A DNA stretch of 64,000 bases from an uncultured Carboxylicivirga sp. (GTDB lineage Bacteria; Bacteroidota; Bacteroidia; Bacteroidales; Marinilabiliaceae). Within the stretch, counting starts at the first letter, position 1. Each line of letters opens with the position of its first letter. The notes under the pieces are model-generated. The model saw nothing but the letters and a program-made list of their open reading frames with translations, did not search any database and was not told where the DNA came from. Positions 56,398 through 63,558 of this stretch are shown here, one piece after another. Where the stretch lies: contig NZ_OY764327.1 in the NCBI RefSeq assembly GCF_963668385.1, forward strand, positions 1,054,001 to 1,118,000. The letters are read 5' to 3'. A program made the translations under genes and the position numbers.

Positions 56398-57552
56398 TTA
56401 CAAATTATCTATCATTGTTTGTTCTTTATCTGTTAATGGCATCACATTTCCATACCTCCAGAACTCATTATTATATGAATTACCATATTTCCATAATGCC
56501 TTTTGGGAGTAATTATTTTTTCCTTTCAACTGGTCGTCGCCAACATGGCAATTAACTATGATGCAATCACTCCTGAACGCGAGCATTTTATTAATTTTAT
56601 TATTCCATATTTTCATATCCAGTGTTATTGAAGAATATAGTGGATAGTACCCTTCTTCTCCCATCTGATACTTGACGGTAATTGCTTTATCGCAAAGTTG
56701 CCCTTTAAAAACTATGGCGTTTTTAATTTCCTGATAATGGATTAAGCTTGGTTCTAATTGTAATGTTGCTTCTTGAACCAGATTAGATTCTTTATCAATA
56801 ATTATATAGCCAGAGTATAAGGATTGCTGCGCAGCTTCTTTGGGTTTAAACCCAATACGTAATTGTTCTGCTTGGTTTGCCCCCTTGTAGTTTTTGATTT
56901 CAAAAGAGTAGCTTTCGCTGTTTTGTATCACAGCATTTAGAAAATCAAGCCTGGCAATAGAAAAAACAGTTCGAACGTCCAATGGTGAAATAATATCAAA
57001 GGCATCTTCTTGCTCTTTTGATTTTACACGAGCTTGTTCGATATGGGCTTGTATTTTTTTTGCTTTATCATTCCAGTCATTTAAATGAAAAGTAAGGATT
57101 CCATCAGCAAACTTTGTAGTCTGCATATCTTCGTAAACAAATTCTCGATAATAGCCTTGAGCAGATAAAGGCTGAATTAAAGCGAGCTTTGAATCTTGAA
57201 TTGATTTTTGTGCTATCTGTGGCAAAGATTTCACCGATACCACAACTTCTTCAATGGTGTAATCGGCTTTTTTCATTTTCACTTCAGGAGAACTGCTCAG
57301 GGTTTGCCCAAGAAACACAACAGGTTCGTAATTAATATGGCTTAAGGTAATAGTATCAGATGGCACTGCGTTGATGCTAAAGTCGCCAAATGAATTGCTG
57401 ATACTACCGCTTTTGCCATGCTGAAAACTTATTGTTGCGAACGCTACAGCCTCACCTGTTTCAGCATCTACAATTCTGCCATTTATTTGAGCTGATACGC
57501 AATTTATTACAGAATGAAAAAGGATTACAATGAGTAGTTTATATTTATTCAT
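56398..57552 (-). CDS. Secreted CarboxypepD_reg-like protein, module B
   Basis: A 384-residue protein. A signal peptide (MNKYKLLIVILFHSVINCVS) is followed by a CarboxypepD_reg domain (INGRIVDAETGEAVAFATI, residues about 22-95) with no TonB plug, then about 280 residues of unknown fold. The frame opens 13 codons earlier, but the Met at 57552 starts the signal peptide and the earlier part lies in the inverted-repeat end of the 228-bp element. It is the first gene of module B and nearly identical to module C, differing in one residue (Cys/Tyr at 18). Its function is unknown; a surface or carrier role for the peptides is possible. Confidence 0.8.
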   Translation of the reverse strand: MNKYKLLIVILFHSVINCVSAQINGRIVDAETGEAVAFATISFQHGKSGSISNSFGDFSINAVPSDTITLSHINYEPVVFLGQTLSSSPEVKMKKADYTIEEVVVSVKSLPQIAQKSIQDSKLALIQPLSAQGYYREFVYEDMQTTKFADGILTFHLNDWNDKAKKIQAHIEQARVKSKEQEDAFDIISPLDVRTVFSIARLDFLNAVIQNSESYSFEIKNYKGANQAEQLRIGFKPKEAAQQSLYSGYIIIDKESNLVQEATLQLEPSLIHYQEIKNAIVFKGQLCDKAITVKYQMGEEGYYPLYSSITLDMKIWNNKINKMLAFRSDCIIVNCHVGDDQLKGKNNYSQKALWKYGNSYNNEFWRYGNVMPLTDKEQTMIDNL

Positions 57553-57778
57553 GCGAATTAATAGTTCAAATTGTTTTATAGCAAAGTTCAACCCACCTTC
57601 GGGGTTGTATCATTAGTCAAATAGTCACCTCGCGCTCCGCACATGGCTATTATTGTTAATGTCCTTCGGACATTTTCAAATCCTGAAAGGATTTAATATG
57701 AATAGCCACGGGTGGAACCCGTGGAATAGGAACGTATCATAAAGGAACCCAAAAGTGTGTTCAACCGTTGATTCGCAT
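57551..57778. mobile_element. 228-bp TIR element, copy B
   Basis: It has inverted ends beginning ATGCGAA and the same internal hairpins as copy A. TATTC lies directly on both sides, a possible 5-bp target duplication. One end sits exactly at the start codon of the secreted-protein gene. Confidence 0.65.
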
Positions 57779-57895
57779 TATTCACTTTAGCTTTGAGTTT
57801 AAATTTATGACAACATTTTTTTTATGCCCATTTGATTTTTTATTCCAAGGTATTGAAAGCGCAATAGTACCTCCTCCCATACAGCCATATTACCA

Positions 57896-57990
57896 CTCTC
57901 ACTAAGGGAAGTCTGCGACTTCGTTTTTGATATAGCAAGTAGTTTAAAACTACATTTTCGGTTCGACGTAATTGCAAATTACGCCGAACC
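57896..57990. repeat. REP-like hairpin repeat R3
   Basis: Three successive hairpins: GAAGTC-TGC-GACTTC (57908-57922), GTAGTTT-A-AAACTAC (57939-57953) and a 31-bp stem-loop 57960-57990 with stems GGTTCGACGTAATT and AATTACGCCGAACC. Confidence 0.65.
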
Positions 57991-58010
57991 CCATATTCAG
58001 CTGAGCTGGG

Positions 58011-58217
58011 TGGAATGTACTTGCAAGGTTGTCCATCGGGGTATTTATTATACCGAGAGATAATTTTAATGATTAAAAAAAGCGTAGCGTATTTGAATCA
58101 TATAAAATCACAATTCGGTATTGTAACGTTACATTTGCAATATTATAGTTTGCCTGTCTCATTTTTTGAGATTGCACCCAGTCAACAATACAATTAAACT
58201 TCTAAGTTTAATAAATC
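58011..58217. other. Spacer between repeat copy B and the 39-residue peptide gene
   Basis: This stretch has no supported gene. A plus-strand open frame of 60 codons is present but has no recognised features. Confidence 0.4.
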
Positions 58218-58337
58218 CTATTGTGATAGCTCGATAACATCTTGTTTCCTATCCTTTCTTCCATCACTAAACCCCCATAACATCAACAAAAACATAACTA
58301 TCATAAAGAATAGTCTAAGCAATCTTTTATTGTCCAT
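58218..58337 (-). CDS. Single-helix small membrane protein, candidate immunity protein (module C)
   Basis: A 39-residue protein MDNKRLLRLFFMIVMFLLML followed by WGFSDGRKDRKQDVIELSQ, giving one membrane helix and a charged tail. It starts 10 bp after the stop of the GG peptide at 58348. An upstream in-frame extension is not favoured because it would overlap that gene. Its position equals that of the two-helix protein in module B. Confidence 0.5.
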   Translation of the reverse strand: MDNKRLLRLFFMIVMFLLMLWGFSDGRKDRKQDVIELSQ

Positions 58338-58347
58338 TTGCAAAATT

Positions 58348-58521
58348 TTAGTTATAATATCCGACCGTATAACCAACACACCAAGCCAAATGAGAAGCTG
58401 GTCCACCTAGCATTGAAATGTAAAATCCACCTCTTTTCCACGAAGCGAATTCCCCACCATTCAGATATAATAGTTCGTTTGAACAAACTTCTTCTAATCC
58501 TAATAAATTTAACTGTTCCAT
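58348..58521 (-). CDS. GG-leader peptide (57 residues), second peptide of module C
   Basis: The leader MEQLNLLGLEEVCSNELLYL leads to NGG and the core is EFASWKRGGFYISMLGGPAS ending GYTVGYYN, a glycine-rich hydrophobic sequence. It is 10 bp after the MKNL-family gene at 58532. The leader differs from the MKNL type. The core contains one Cys, so a disulphide is not expected within it. Confidence 0.72.
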   Translation of the reverse strand: MEQLNLLGLEEVCSNELLYLNGGEFASWKRGGFYISMLGGPASHLAWCVGYTVGYYN

Positions 58522-58531
58522 AACTACAATA

Positions 58532-58684
58532 TTATTTGTTTCTATCTTCTTGCCCTGCGCTAAATCCAGCAGCTAGCATTAATCCAAGCCATAAAGTTGC
58601 GGCTTCTATAAGAAATCCCCCGTCAGTTTTTTGCAATTCTTTAGCATCCATCTCCTGAACACCTAAATCAATTAAATTCTTCAT
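58532..58684 (-). CDS. GG-leader peptide (50 residues), MKNL family, module C
   Basis: The leader MKNLIDLGVQEMDAKEL runs to KTDGG and matches the module B leader at all but one or two positions. The core is FLIEAATLWLGLMLAAGFSAG with a charged end QEDRNK. Leader conservation with core divergence is typical of precursor families. It lies 101 bp after the secreted-protein gene of module C. Confidence 0.75.
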   Translation of the reverse strand: MKNLIDLGVQEMDAKELQKTDGGFLIEAATLWLGLMLAAGFSAGQEDRNK

Positions 58685-58785
58685 TTCACATAACTTTAAG
58701 TTTATAAAATAATTCATTGTATTCCCTAAGCGGAAGGATTCGCACAGGAGCTGCGGAGATATATAAGTTTGAGCACTTTGTATAT

Positions 58786-59940
58786 TTACAAATTATCTAT
58801 CATTGTTTGTTCTTTATCTGTTAATGGCATCACATTTCCATACCTCCAGAACTCATTATTATATGAATTACCATATTTCCATAATGCCTTTTGGGAGTAA
58901 TTATTTTTTCCTTTCAACTGGTCGTCGCCAACATGGCAATTAACTATGATGCAATCACTCCTGAACGCGAGCATTTTATTAATTTTATTATTCCATATTT
59001 TCATATCCAGTGTTATTGAAGAATATAGTGGATAGTACCCTTCTTCTCCCATCTGATACTTGACGGTAATTGCTTTATCGCAAAGTTGCCCTTTAAAAAC
59101 TATGGCGTTTTTAATTTCCTGATAATGGATTAAGCTTGGTTCTAATTGTAATGTTGCTTCTTGAACCAGATTAGATTCTTTATCAATAATTATATAGCCA
59201 GAGTATAAGGATTGCTGCGCAGCTTCTTTGGGTTTAAACCCAATACGTAATTGTTCTGCTTGGTTTGCCCCCTTGTAGTTTTTGATTTCAAAAGAGTAGC
59301 TTTCGCTGTTTTGTATCACAGCATTTAGAAAATCAAGCCTGGCAATAGAAAAAACAGTTCGAACGTCCAATGGTGAAATAATATCAAAGGCATCTTCTTG
59401 CTCTTTTGATTTTACACGAGCTTGTTCGATATGGGCTTGTATTTTTTTTGCTTTATCATTCCAGTCATTTAAATGAAAAGTAAGGATTCCATCAGCAAAC
59501 TTTGTAGTCTGCATATCTTCGTAAACAAATTCTCGATAATAGCCTTGAGCAGATAAAGGCTGAATTAAAGCGAGCTTTGAATCTTGAATTGATTTTTGTG
59601 CTATCTGTGGCAAAGATTTCACCGATACCACAACTTCTTCAATGGTGTAATCGGCTTTTTTCATTTTCACTTCAGGAGAACTGCTCAGGGTTTGCCCAAG
59701 AAACACAACAGGTTCGTAATTAATATGGCTTAAGGTAATAGTATCAGATGGCACTGCGTTGATGCTAAAGTCGCCAAATGAATTGCTGATACTACCGCTT
59801 TTGCCATGCTGAAAACTTATTGTTGCGAACGCTACAGCCTCACCTGTTTCAGCATCTACAATTCTGCCATTTATTTGAGCTGATACGTAATTTATTACAG
59901 AATGAAAAAGGATTACAATGAGTAGTTTATATTTATTCAT
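58786..59940 (-). CDS. Secreted CarboxypepD_reg-like protein, module C
   Basis: Same 384-residue architecture as the gene at 56398: signal peptide (Tyr18 here), CarboxypepD_reg domain (about 22-95) and an unknown C-terminal domain ending TDKEQTMIDNL. The preferred start at 59940 is at the edge of the 228-bp element. It heads module C. The near-perfect identity to module B indicates recent duplication or gene conversion. Confidence 0.8.
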   Translation of the reverse strand: MNKYKLLIVILFHSVINYVSAQINGRIVDAETGEAVAFATISFQHGKSGSISNSFGDFSINAVPSDTITLSHINYEPVVFLGQTLSSSPEVKMKKADYTIEEVVVSVKSLPQIAQKSIQDSKLALIQPLSAQGYYREFVYEDMQTTKFADGILTFHLNDWNDKAKKIQAHIEQARVKSKEQEDAFDIISPLDVRTVFSIARLDFLNAVIQNSESYSFEIKNYKGANQAEQLRIGFKPKEAAQQSLYSGYIIIDKESNLVQEATLQLEPSLIHYQEIKNAIVFKGQLCDKAITVKYQMGEEGYYPLYSSITLDMKIWNNKINKMLAFRSDCIIVNCHVGDDQLKGKNNYSQKALWKYGNSYNNEFWRYGNVMPLTDKEQTMIDNL

Positions 59941-60166
59941 GCGAATCAATAGTTCAAATTGTTTTATAGCAAAGTTCAACCCACTTTCGGGGTTGTATCA
60001 TTAGTCAAATAGTCACCTCTCGCTCCGCACGAGGCTATTATTGTTAATGTCCTTCGGACATTTTCAAATCCTGAAAGGATTTAATTTGAATAGCCACGGG
60101 TGGAACCCGTGGAATAGGAACGTATCATAAAGAAACCCCAAAGTGGGTTCAACTGTTGTTTCGCAT
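59939..60166. mobile_element. 228-bp TIR element, copy C
   Basis: Same length and ends as copies A and B. The flanks are TATTC on one side and CATTC on the other, a one-base-imperfect 5-bp duplication. Confidence 0.65.
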
Positions 60167-60285
60167 CATTCACTTTAGTTTTGAGTTTAAATTTATGACA
60201 ACAGTTTTTTTATGCCCATTTGATTTTTTATTCCAAGGTATTGAAAGCGCAATAGTACCTCCTCCCATACAGCCATATTATCACT

Positions 60286-60377
60286 CTCACTAAGTGAAGT
60301 CTGCGACTTCGTTTTTGATATAGCAAGTAGTTTAAAACTACATTTTCGGTTCGACGAAGTTGCAAACTTCGCCGAGC
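60286..60377. repeat. REP-like hairpin repeat R4
   Basis: Same three hairpins as R3, but the third stem is CGACGAAGTT with AACTTCGCCG instead of CGACGTAATT with AATTACGCCG. Both arms changed together, so pairing is kept. Confidence 0.65.
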
Positions 60378-60403
60378 CCCATATTCAGCTGAGCTGGGCC
60401 CCA

Positions 60404-60562
60404 TCATTTCTCTTTTTTAGACTCCCCTATTACCAACATCGACATTGCTATAACAATTAATAATAAACCAGGAATGATGGGTTGGTGAGTTTTCGAGAAA
60501 AAGATTCCTGAAATAACTGTAAGAAAACCCAAGAACGATAATATAAATACGATTATTTTCAT
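60404..60562 (-). CDS. Two-helix small membrane protein (52 residues)
   Basis: MKIIVFILSFLGFLTVISGI forms the first helix and IIPGLLLIVIAMSMLVIG the second, with a basic end ESKKEK. It resembles the 54-residue protein at 55730-55894 in pattern. No GG-leader peptide lies between it and the next upstream gene, so it may be an orphan immunity-like protein. Its stop is 6 bp from the repeat copy C boundary. Confidence 0.6.
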   Translation of the reverse strand: MKIIVFILSFLGFLTVISGIFFSKTHQPIIPGLLLIVIAMSMLVIGESKKEK

Positions 60563-60616
60563 AGTTGAGTGTTTTTATACCTTCTCAAAAGGACATATAT
60601 GATAACGTACAGGTAA

Positions 60617-60781
60617 TTATTTTTTTTCTTTTTTCAGTGTTAAGCCAATAATTAAAACACATAGCCCAGAAACAAATAAGCTTCCATACCCCCATACGGT
60701 AGCCAATTCAATTTTAAATAGAAAACAAAAAGTACTCACTAAAATTAAAATTACACCTAAAATGGTTACACTTCTTTTCAT
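60617..60781 (-). CDS. Two-helix small membrane protein (54 residues)
   Basis: MKRSVTILGVILILVSTFCF and GSLFVSGLCVLIIGLTL are the two helices, with KKEKK at the end. The Met at 60781 is chosen over an earlier in-frame Met that would add a long hydrophilic stretch. It lies 54 bp upstream of the 52-residue protein on the same strand, so they may be co-transcribed. Confidence 0.6.
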   Translation of the reverse strand: MKRSVTILGVILILVSTFCFLFKIELATVWGYGSLFVSGLCVLIIGLTLKKEKK

Positions 60782-60888
60782 AAATTCTGATTGTTTGGGT
60801 GGTTTGTTAATTGGCTGTCTGTAATTGTTAAAACAGCACCGAGTACTATTAACCAAATGCATAATAGCACCCGATGCCTGGTATTTTT

Positions 60889-61533
60889 TTACCTGTCAAC
60901 AATAATGCGCAGGCTTTTATACTGGTTTAATAATTCGGGATGGGTAATACCAATCATTTCCATTATTAAATCCAGCTTGCCTTTTAGCAGATCGTCGGCT
61001 TGGTCCATTAAGGCTTCTAATTGTTCGCCGGCACCTTTGCGTTCTACAATGGCACTGCGCACATTGGTTTGTTTAGACGCAAAAACATCTAACGCGCTTT
61101 GTATTTCTGCCAGTTTTTCGTCTGATAAATTATATACTTCACCTTTGGCTAAGGTTTCTTGTGCATGGCCAATTACCTTCTGTGCACGTGCAATGGTGGT
61201 TTGCTCAGTTACCTGTTTTAACTGTGTTACGGTAAAATCTACATCGTTTAGCAGCACTACATCATTATTAAATGAGGCATGTAGTTTTAAAATGCTAATA
61301 AGGTCGAGGGTAAGTTTAACCAGTAGCTCCCGGGCTTCTTTTTTGCTTTGGGTTTGGCTGGTCGACTTTAGTTCGGTTGTCTCATTCTGTTTGCCAATCT
61401 CAGTTAACAAATTTTCAAATTCAGCCAAGGTATCGGCAAAGCCGGGTATGGCACTAAATTTCTCAAGAATGGTTTTCACCCATTCTAACACCACTTTGTA
61501 CATTTTAAAGTGTTGGTTTTGACGTTTATCCAT
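60889..61533 (-). CDS. Hypothetical helical protein (214 residues)
   Basis: A charged helical protein with no signal peptide or membrane segment. It contains a Ser/Thr/Gln-rich linker near residues 55-70 and several amphipathic helices (LLVKLTLDLISILKLHASF, QSALDVFASK). No domain is recognised. A plus-strand frame of 243 codons overlaps it but has a composition typical of an antisense shadow. It lies beside the 21-bp-period array. Confidence 0.7.
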   Translation of the reverse strand: MDKRQNQHFKMYKVVLEWVKTILEKFSAIPGFADTLAEFENLLTEIGKQNETTELKSTSQTQSKKEARELLVKLTLDLISILKLHASFNNDVVLLNDVDFTVTQLKQVTEQTTIARAQKVIGHAQETLAKGEVYNLSDEKLAEIQSALDVFASKQTNVRSAIVERKGAGEQLEALMDQADDLLKGKLDLIMEMIGITHPELLNQYKSLRIIVDR

Positions 61534-61634
61534 AATCGAATAATTAAATTTAAAAAAGTTGCAGGCATCGTTATGCCTTTCTCTTACCCGTTTCCCTTTT
61601 TAATTATCATCCCTTTCACTCCTCAATAAAAACG

Positions 61635-61862
61635 ATATATTTCGATGTAACAGTCCATTATTTCACTGCAACATGCCATTATGGCAGTGTTGACCTCTAT
61701 TATTTGACTGTAACCTGACATTATTTATATGTAAGCTCGTATTATTTGATTGTTAGGCTTATTATTTCAGTGTAGACATTCATTATTTAAGTGTAAACAC
61801 TAATTATTTAACCGTTAGATTGTATTATTTGATTGTGATCAACTGTTATTTTACTTTCAGTC
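61635..61862. repeat. Degenerate tandem array with 21-bp period
   Basis: Ten to eleven units share YATTATTTnAnTGTnA followed by variable bases. Examples start at 61656 (CATTATTTCACTGCAACATG), 61698 (TATTATTTGACTGTAACCTG), 61719, 61761 and 61781. The spacing is 21 bp with one 20-bp exception. Position within the unit decides conservation, so this is a periodic motif rather than simple AT richness. Confidence 0.75.
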
Positions 61863-62426
61863 ATTATTATTCCACTTATCTCTTATAATATTTTAATAAG
61901 TACCTGTTAATTTTTAATTTTTATAAATATTATTCTAGTTGCTAGATATATTATAGTGGTTAGTAGTGTTTTTATTAAAACTTCGACTTGTTTTATCTAG
62001 TATCCTTATAATTATCATTCGATAAAAAACCATATACTTTTACTAACGTGCTAAATAAAGCATATAATTCAAGCCCAAATCGTAAAATACCATATTTACC
62101 TCGTCTATTAATTATATTAATTAGGTGCAAAATAATGAAATCTATTTATTAACAATATTTTATTTTTACTACTATTACACACCCTTATAATCATGTATTA
62201 ATTAAAATACTTAAATAGCACATAAAAGAGAGTTATATCAGTGACACACACCTCATCAATATAAAATGTGCGTTCGTCAACAAATTAAGTGTGTTGATAA
62301 GGTTAATTGGTAAACTGATAATATTTTAACTAAAAAACAGACCGTTAGTTAGCAAATAGGCTTTAATACAACGCAATTACAAATTGCACAAAGCAAGCAT
62401 TAATAAACATCAATGGTTTATTAATA
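61863..62426. other. AT-rich non-coding stretch
   Basis: About 560 bp with no supported gene. The only structure noted is a hairpin at 62397-62425 in which GCATTAATAAAC pairs with GTTTATTAAT plus flank, next to the left end of element copy D. Confidence 0.5.
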
Positions 62427-62639
62427 ATGCGAATCAACATTGGAATTCACTTTGAGATTCGTTTATCATACGTTCATATTCCACAGGGTCTACCCGTAGC
62501 TATTCATATTATATTCCTTAAGGATTTAAAAATGCCCGAGGACATAAAGCATAATTGCCTCGTGTGGAGCGCGGAGCAACAATTTGCCAAATAACCCCCA
62601 AAGTAGCTTGAACCTTGTTATAAAACTATTGGTTCGCAT
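62427..62639. mobile_element. Diverged, inverted copy D of the 228-bp TIR element
   Basis: It begins ATGCGAATCAACATTGG and ends with the complement of ATGCGAACCAATAG. TAATA lies on both sides. The interior matches copies A to C in reverse orientation (for example GGCTATT-type and CCACAGGG segments), with many substitutions and no adjacent secreted-protein gene. Confidence 0.6.
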
Positions 62640-62649
62640 TAATATTCAA

Positions 62650-63117
62650 TTAATTTCTTTTATTAAGAATTTCAGTAATATCCTTCATTGGAATACCCGT
62701 CTTCTCATGTATCTGTTGATGATTCATCCCTTTGATATCTATATTTCGAACAAAAACAGTAAGGGGCTCGCCCACCTCAATCAGGTGATAATCGGGATCG
62801 AAAAAACGGAAGGTACGTTGCCCCCAAGGTTCTTCATGCAGGTGCTGGAATATTTCAACTTTAGCTGAAATCAAAATTTGGTAACAATCCTCAATATTAT
62901 CCTCTTCGAAATACAGCTCAACTTTATTAACATTTGTTTTTGTATCTAATTTTTGTTGTATCGGATGCTGTTCCGAGGCTTTCCATAAAGCAATGTTTTG
63001 CGATAGAGTGATATTGTTTCCAAAGTCGTAAATGATATCCAATCCAATTACATCGGTATAGAATTTCTTTGATCGGGTGATGTCAGAAACAAATAGAACA
63101 AAAGCATTCAGTTTCAT
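62650..63117 (-). CDS. VOC-superfamily (glyoxalase/dioxygenase-like) protein
   Basis: A 155-residue protein with two beta-alpha-beta-beta-beta halves: FVLFVSDITRSKKFYTDVIGLDI and VELYFEEDNIEDCYQILISA, ending in RTFRFFDPDYHLIEVGE with the metal-ligand glutamate position. A C-terminal helical tail of about 40 residues (HQQIHEKTGIPMKDITEIL) is unusual. Substrate is unknown. Confidence 0.85.
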   Translation of the reverse strand: MKLNAFVLFVSDITRSKKFYTDVIGLDIIYDFGNNITLSQNIALWKASEQHPIQQKLDTKTNVNKVELYFEEDNIEDCYQILISAKVEIFQHLHEEPWGQRTFRFFDPDYHLIEVGEPLTVFVRNIDIKGMNHQQIHEKTGIPMKDITEILNKRN

Positions 63118-63244
63118 AGGGTTTATTTTAGTTGTTGCAAATTACTATTATAATTCAGAATTTTAACGGAAAGATAAATGAGGTTCTGTATGTTAATAGG
63201 AATATTAATTACTGCCTTCTGCCTAAAAACTTAAAACTCAAACT

Positions 63245-63529
63245 ATGAAAAAACAGCATTGGATTTTTATCACCATTGTGGGTATTTCGGTATTTTTAAC
63301 CTCATGCCTTCCGGGCGGAGGCAATTACTCACCCGACAGTCCTGCAGGGTTTTTCACCGGAATATGGCACGGCTGGATTGCCCCCTTCTCTTTAATAATG
63401 GGTTTATTCAATTCTTCCATTACTATTTACGAATCGTTTAATACCGGTTGGTGGTACGATTTTGGTTTTTACATGGCCATCATTGCTGGTTTTGGTAGTT
63501 TGCAACTGGTAAGAAAAAAGAAGAGATAA
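63245..63529 (+). CDS. Small lipoprotein-like membrane protein
   Basis: A 94-residue protein with a lipoprotein-type signal MKKQHWIFITIVGISVFLTSC (Cys at 21), a Gly/Pro loop, and two further hydrophobic segments (about 40-58 and 70-88) ending in RKKKR. No function is recognised. It precedes the C-GCAxxG-C-C gene by 29 bp and may share its transcript. Confidence 0.7.
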   Translation: MKKQHWIFITIVGISVFLTSCLPGGGNYSPDSPAGFFTGIWHGWIAPFSLIMGLFNSSITIYESFNTGWWYDFGFYMAIIAGFGSLQLVRKKKR

Positions 63530-63558
63530 CCACCACATATCACCTTAATAACGTAACA

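Larger units (their letters stand above)
56346..58010. repeat. 1,665-bp direct repeat, copy B
   Basis: It begins AAGGATTCGCACAGGAGCTG and ends CAGCTGAGCTGGG. It contains the secreted-protein gene, the 228-bp element and the hairpin repeat R3. Copy C at 58734-60398 has exactly the same length and order; the period is 2,388 bp. Confidence 0.9.
58734..60398. repeat. 1,665-bp direct repeat, copy C
   Basis: Same ends and length as copy B. Differences are few; the hairpin near the right end changes compensatorily (see R4). Confidence 0.9.

Noticed and set aside
57960-57990. tRNA-like GGTTCGA loop
   Set aside because: Only a single stem-loop is present; no D arm, anticodon arm or acceptor stem can be built.
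58015-58197. Plus-strand frame of 60 codons in the module spacer
   Set aside because: No homologue in the equivalent place of other modules and no sequence features.
60791-61522. Plus-strand frame of 243 codons
   Set aside because: It is antisense to the 60889-61533 gene; serine- and cysteine-rich composition with no domain, typical of a shadow frame.
61635-61862. CRISPR array
   Set aside because: Units are 21 bp, degenerate, and there are no unique spacers or cas genes.
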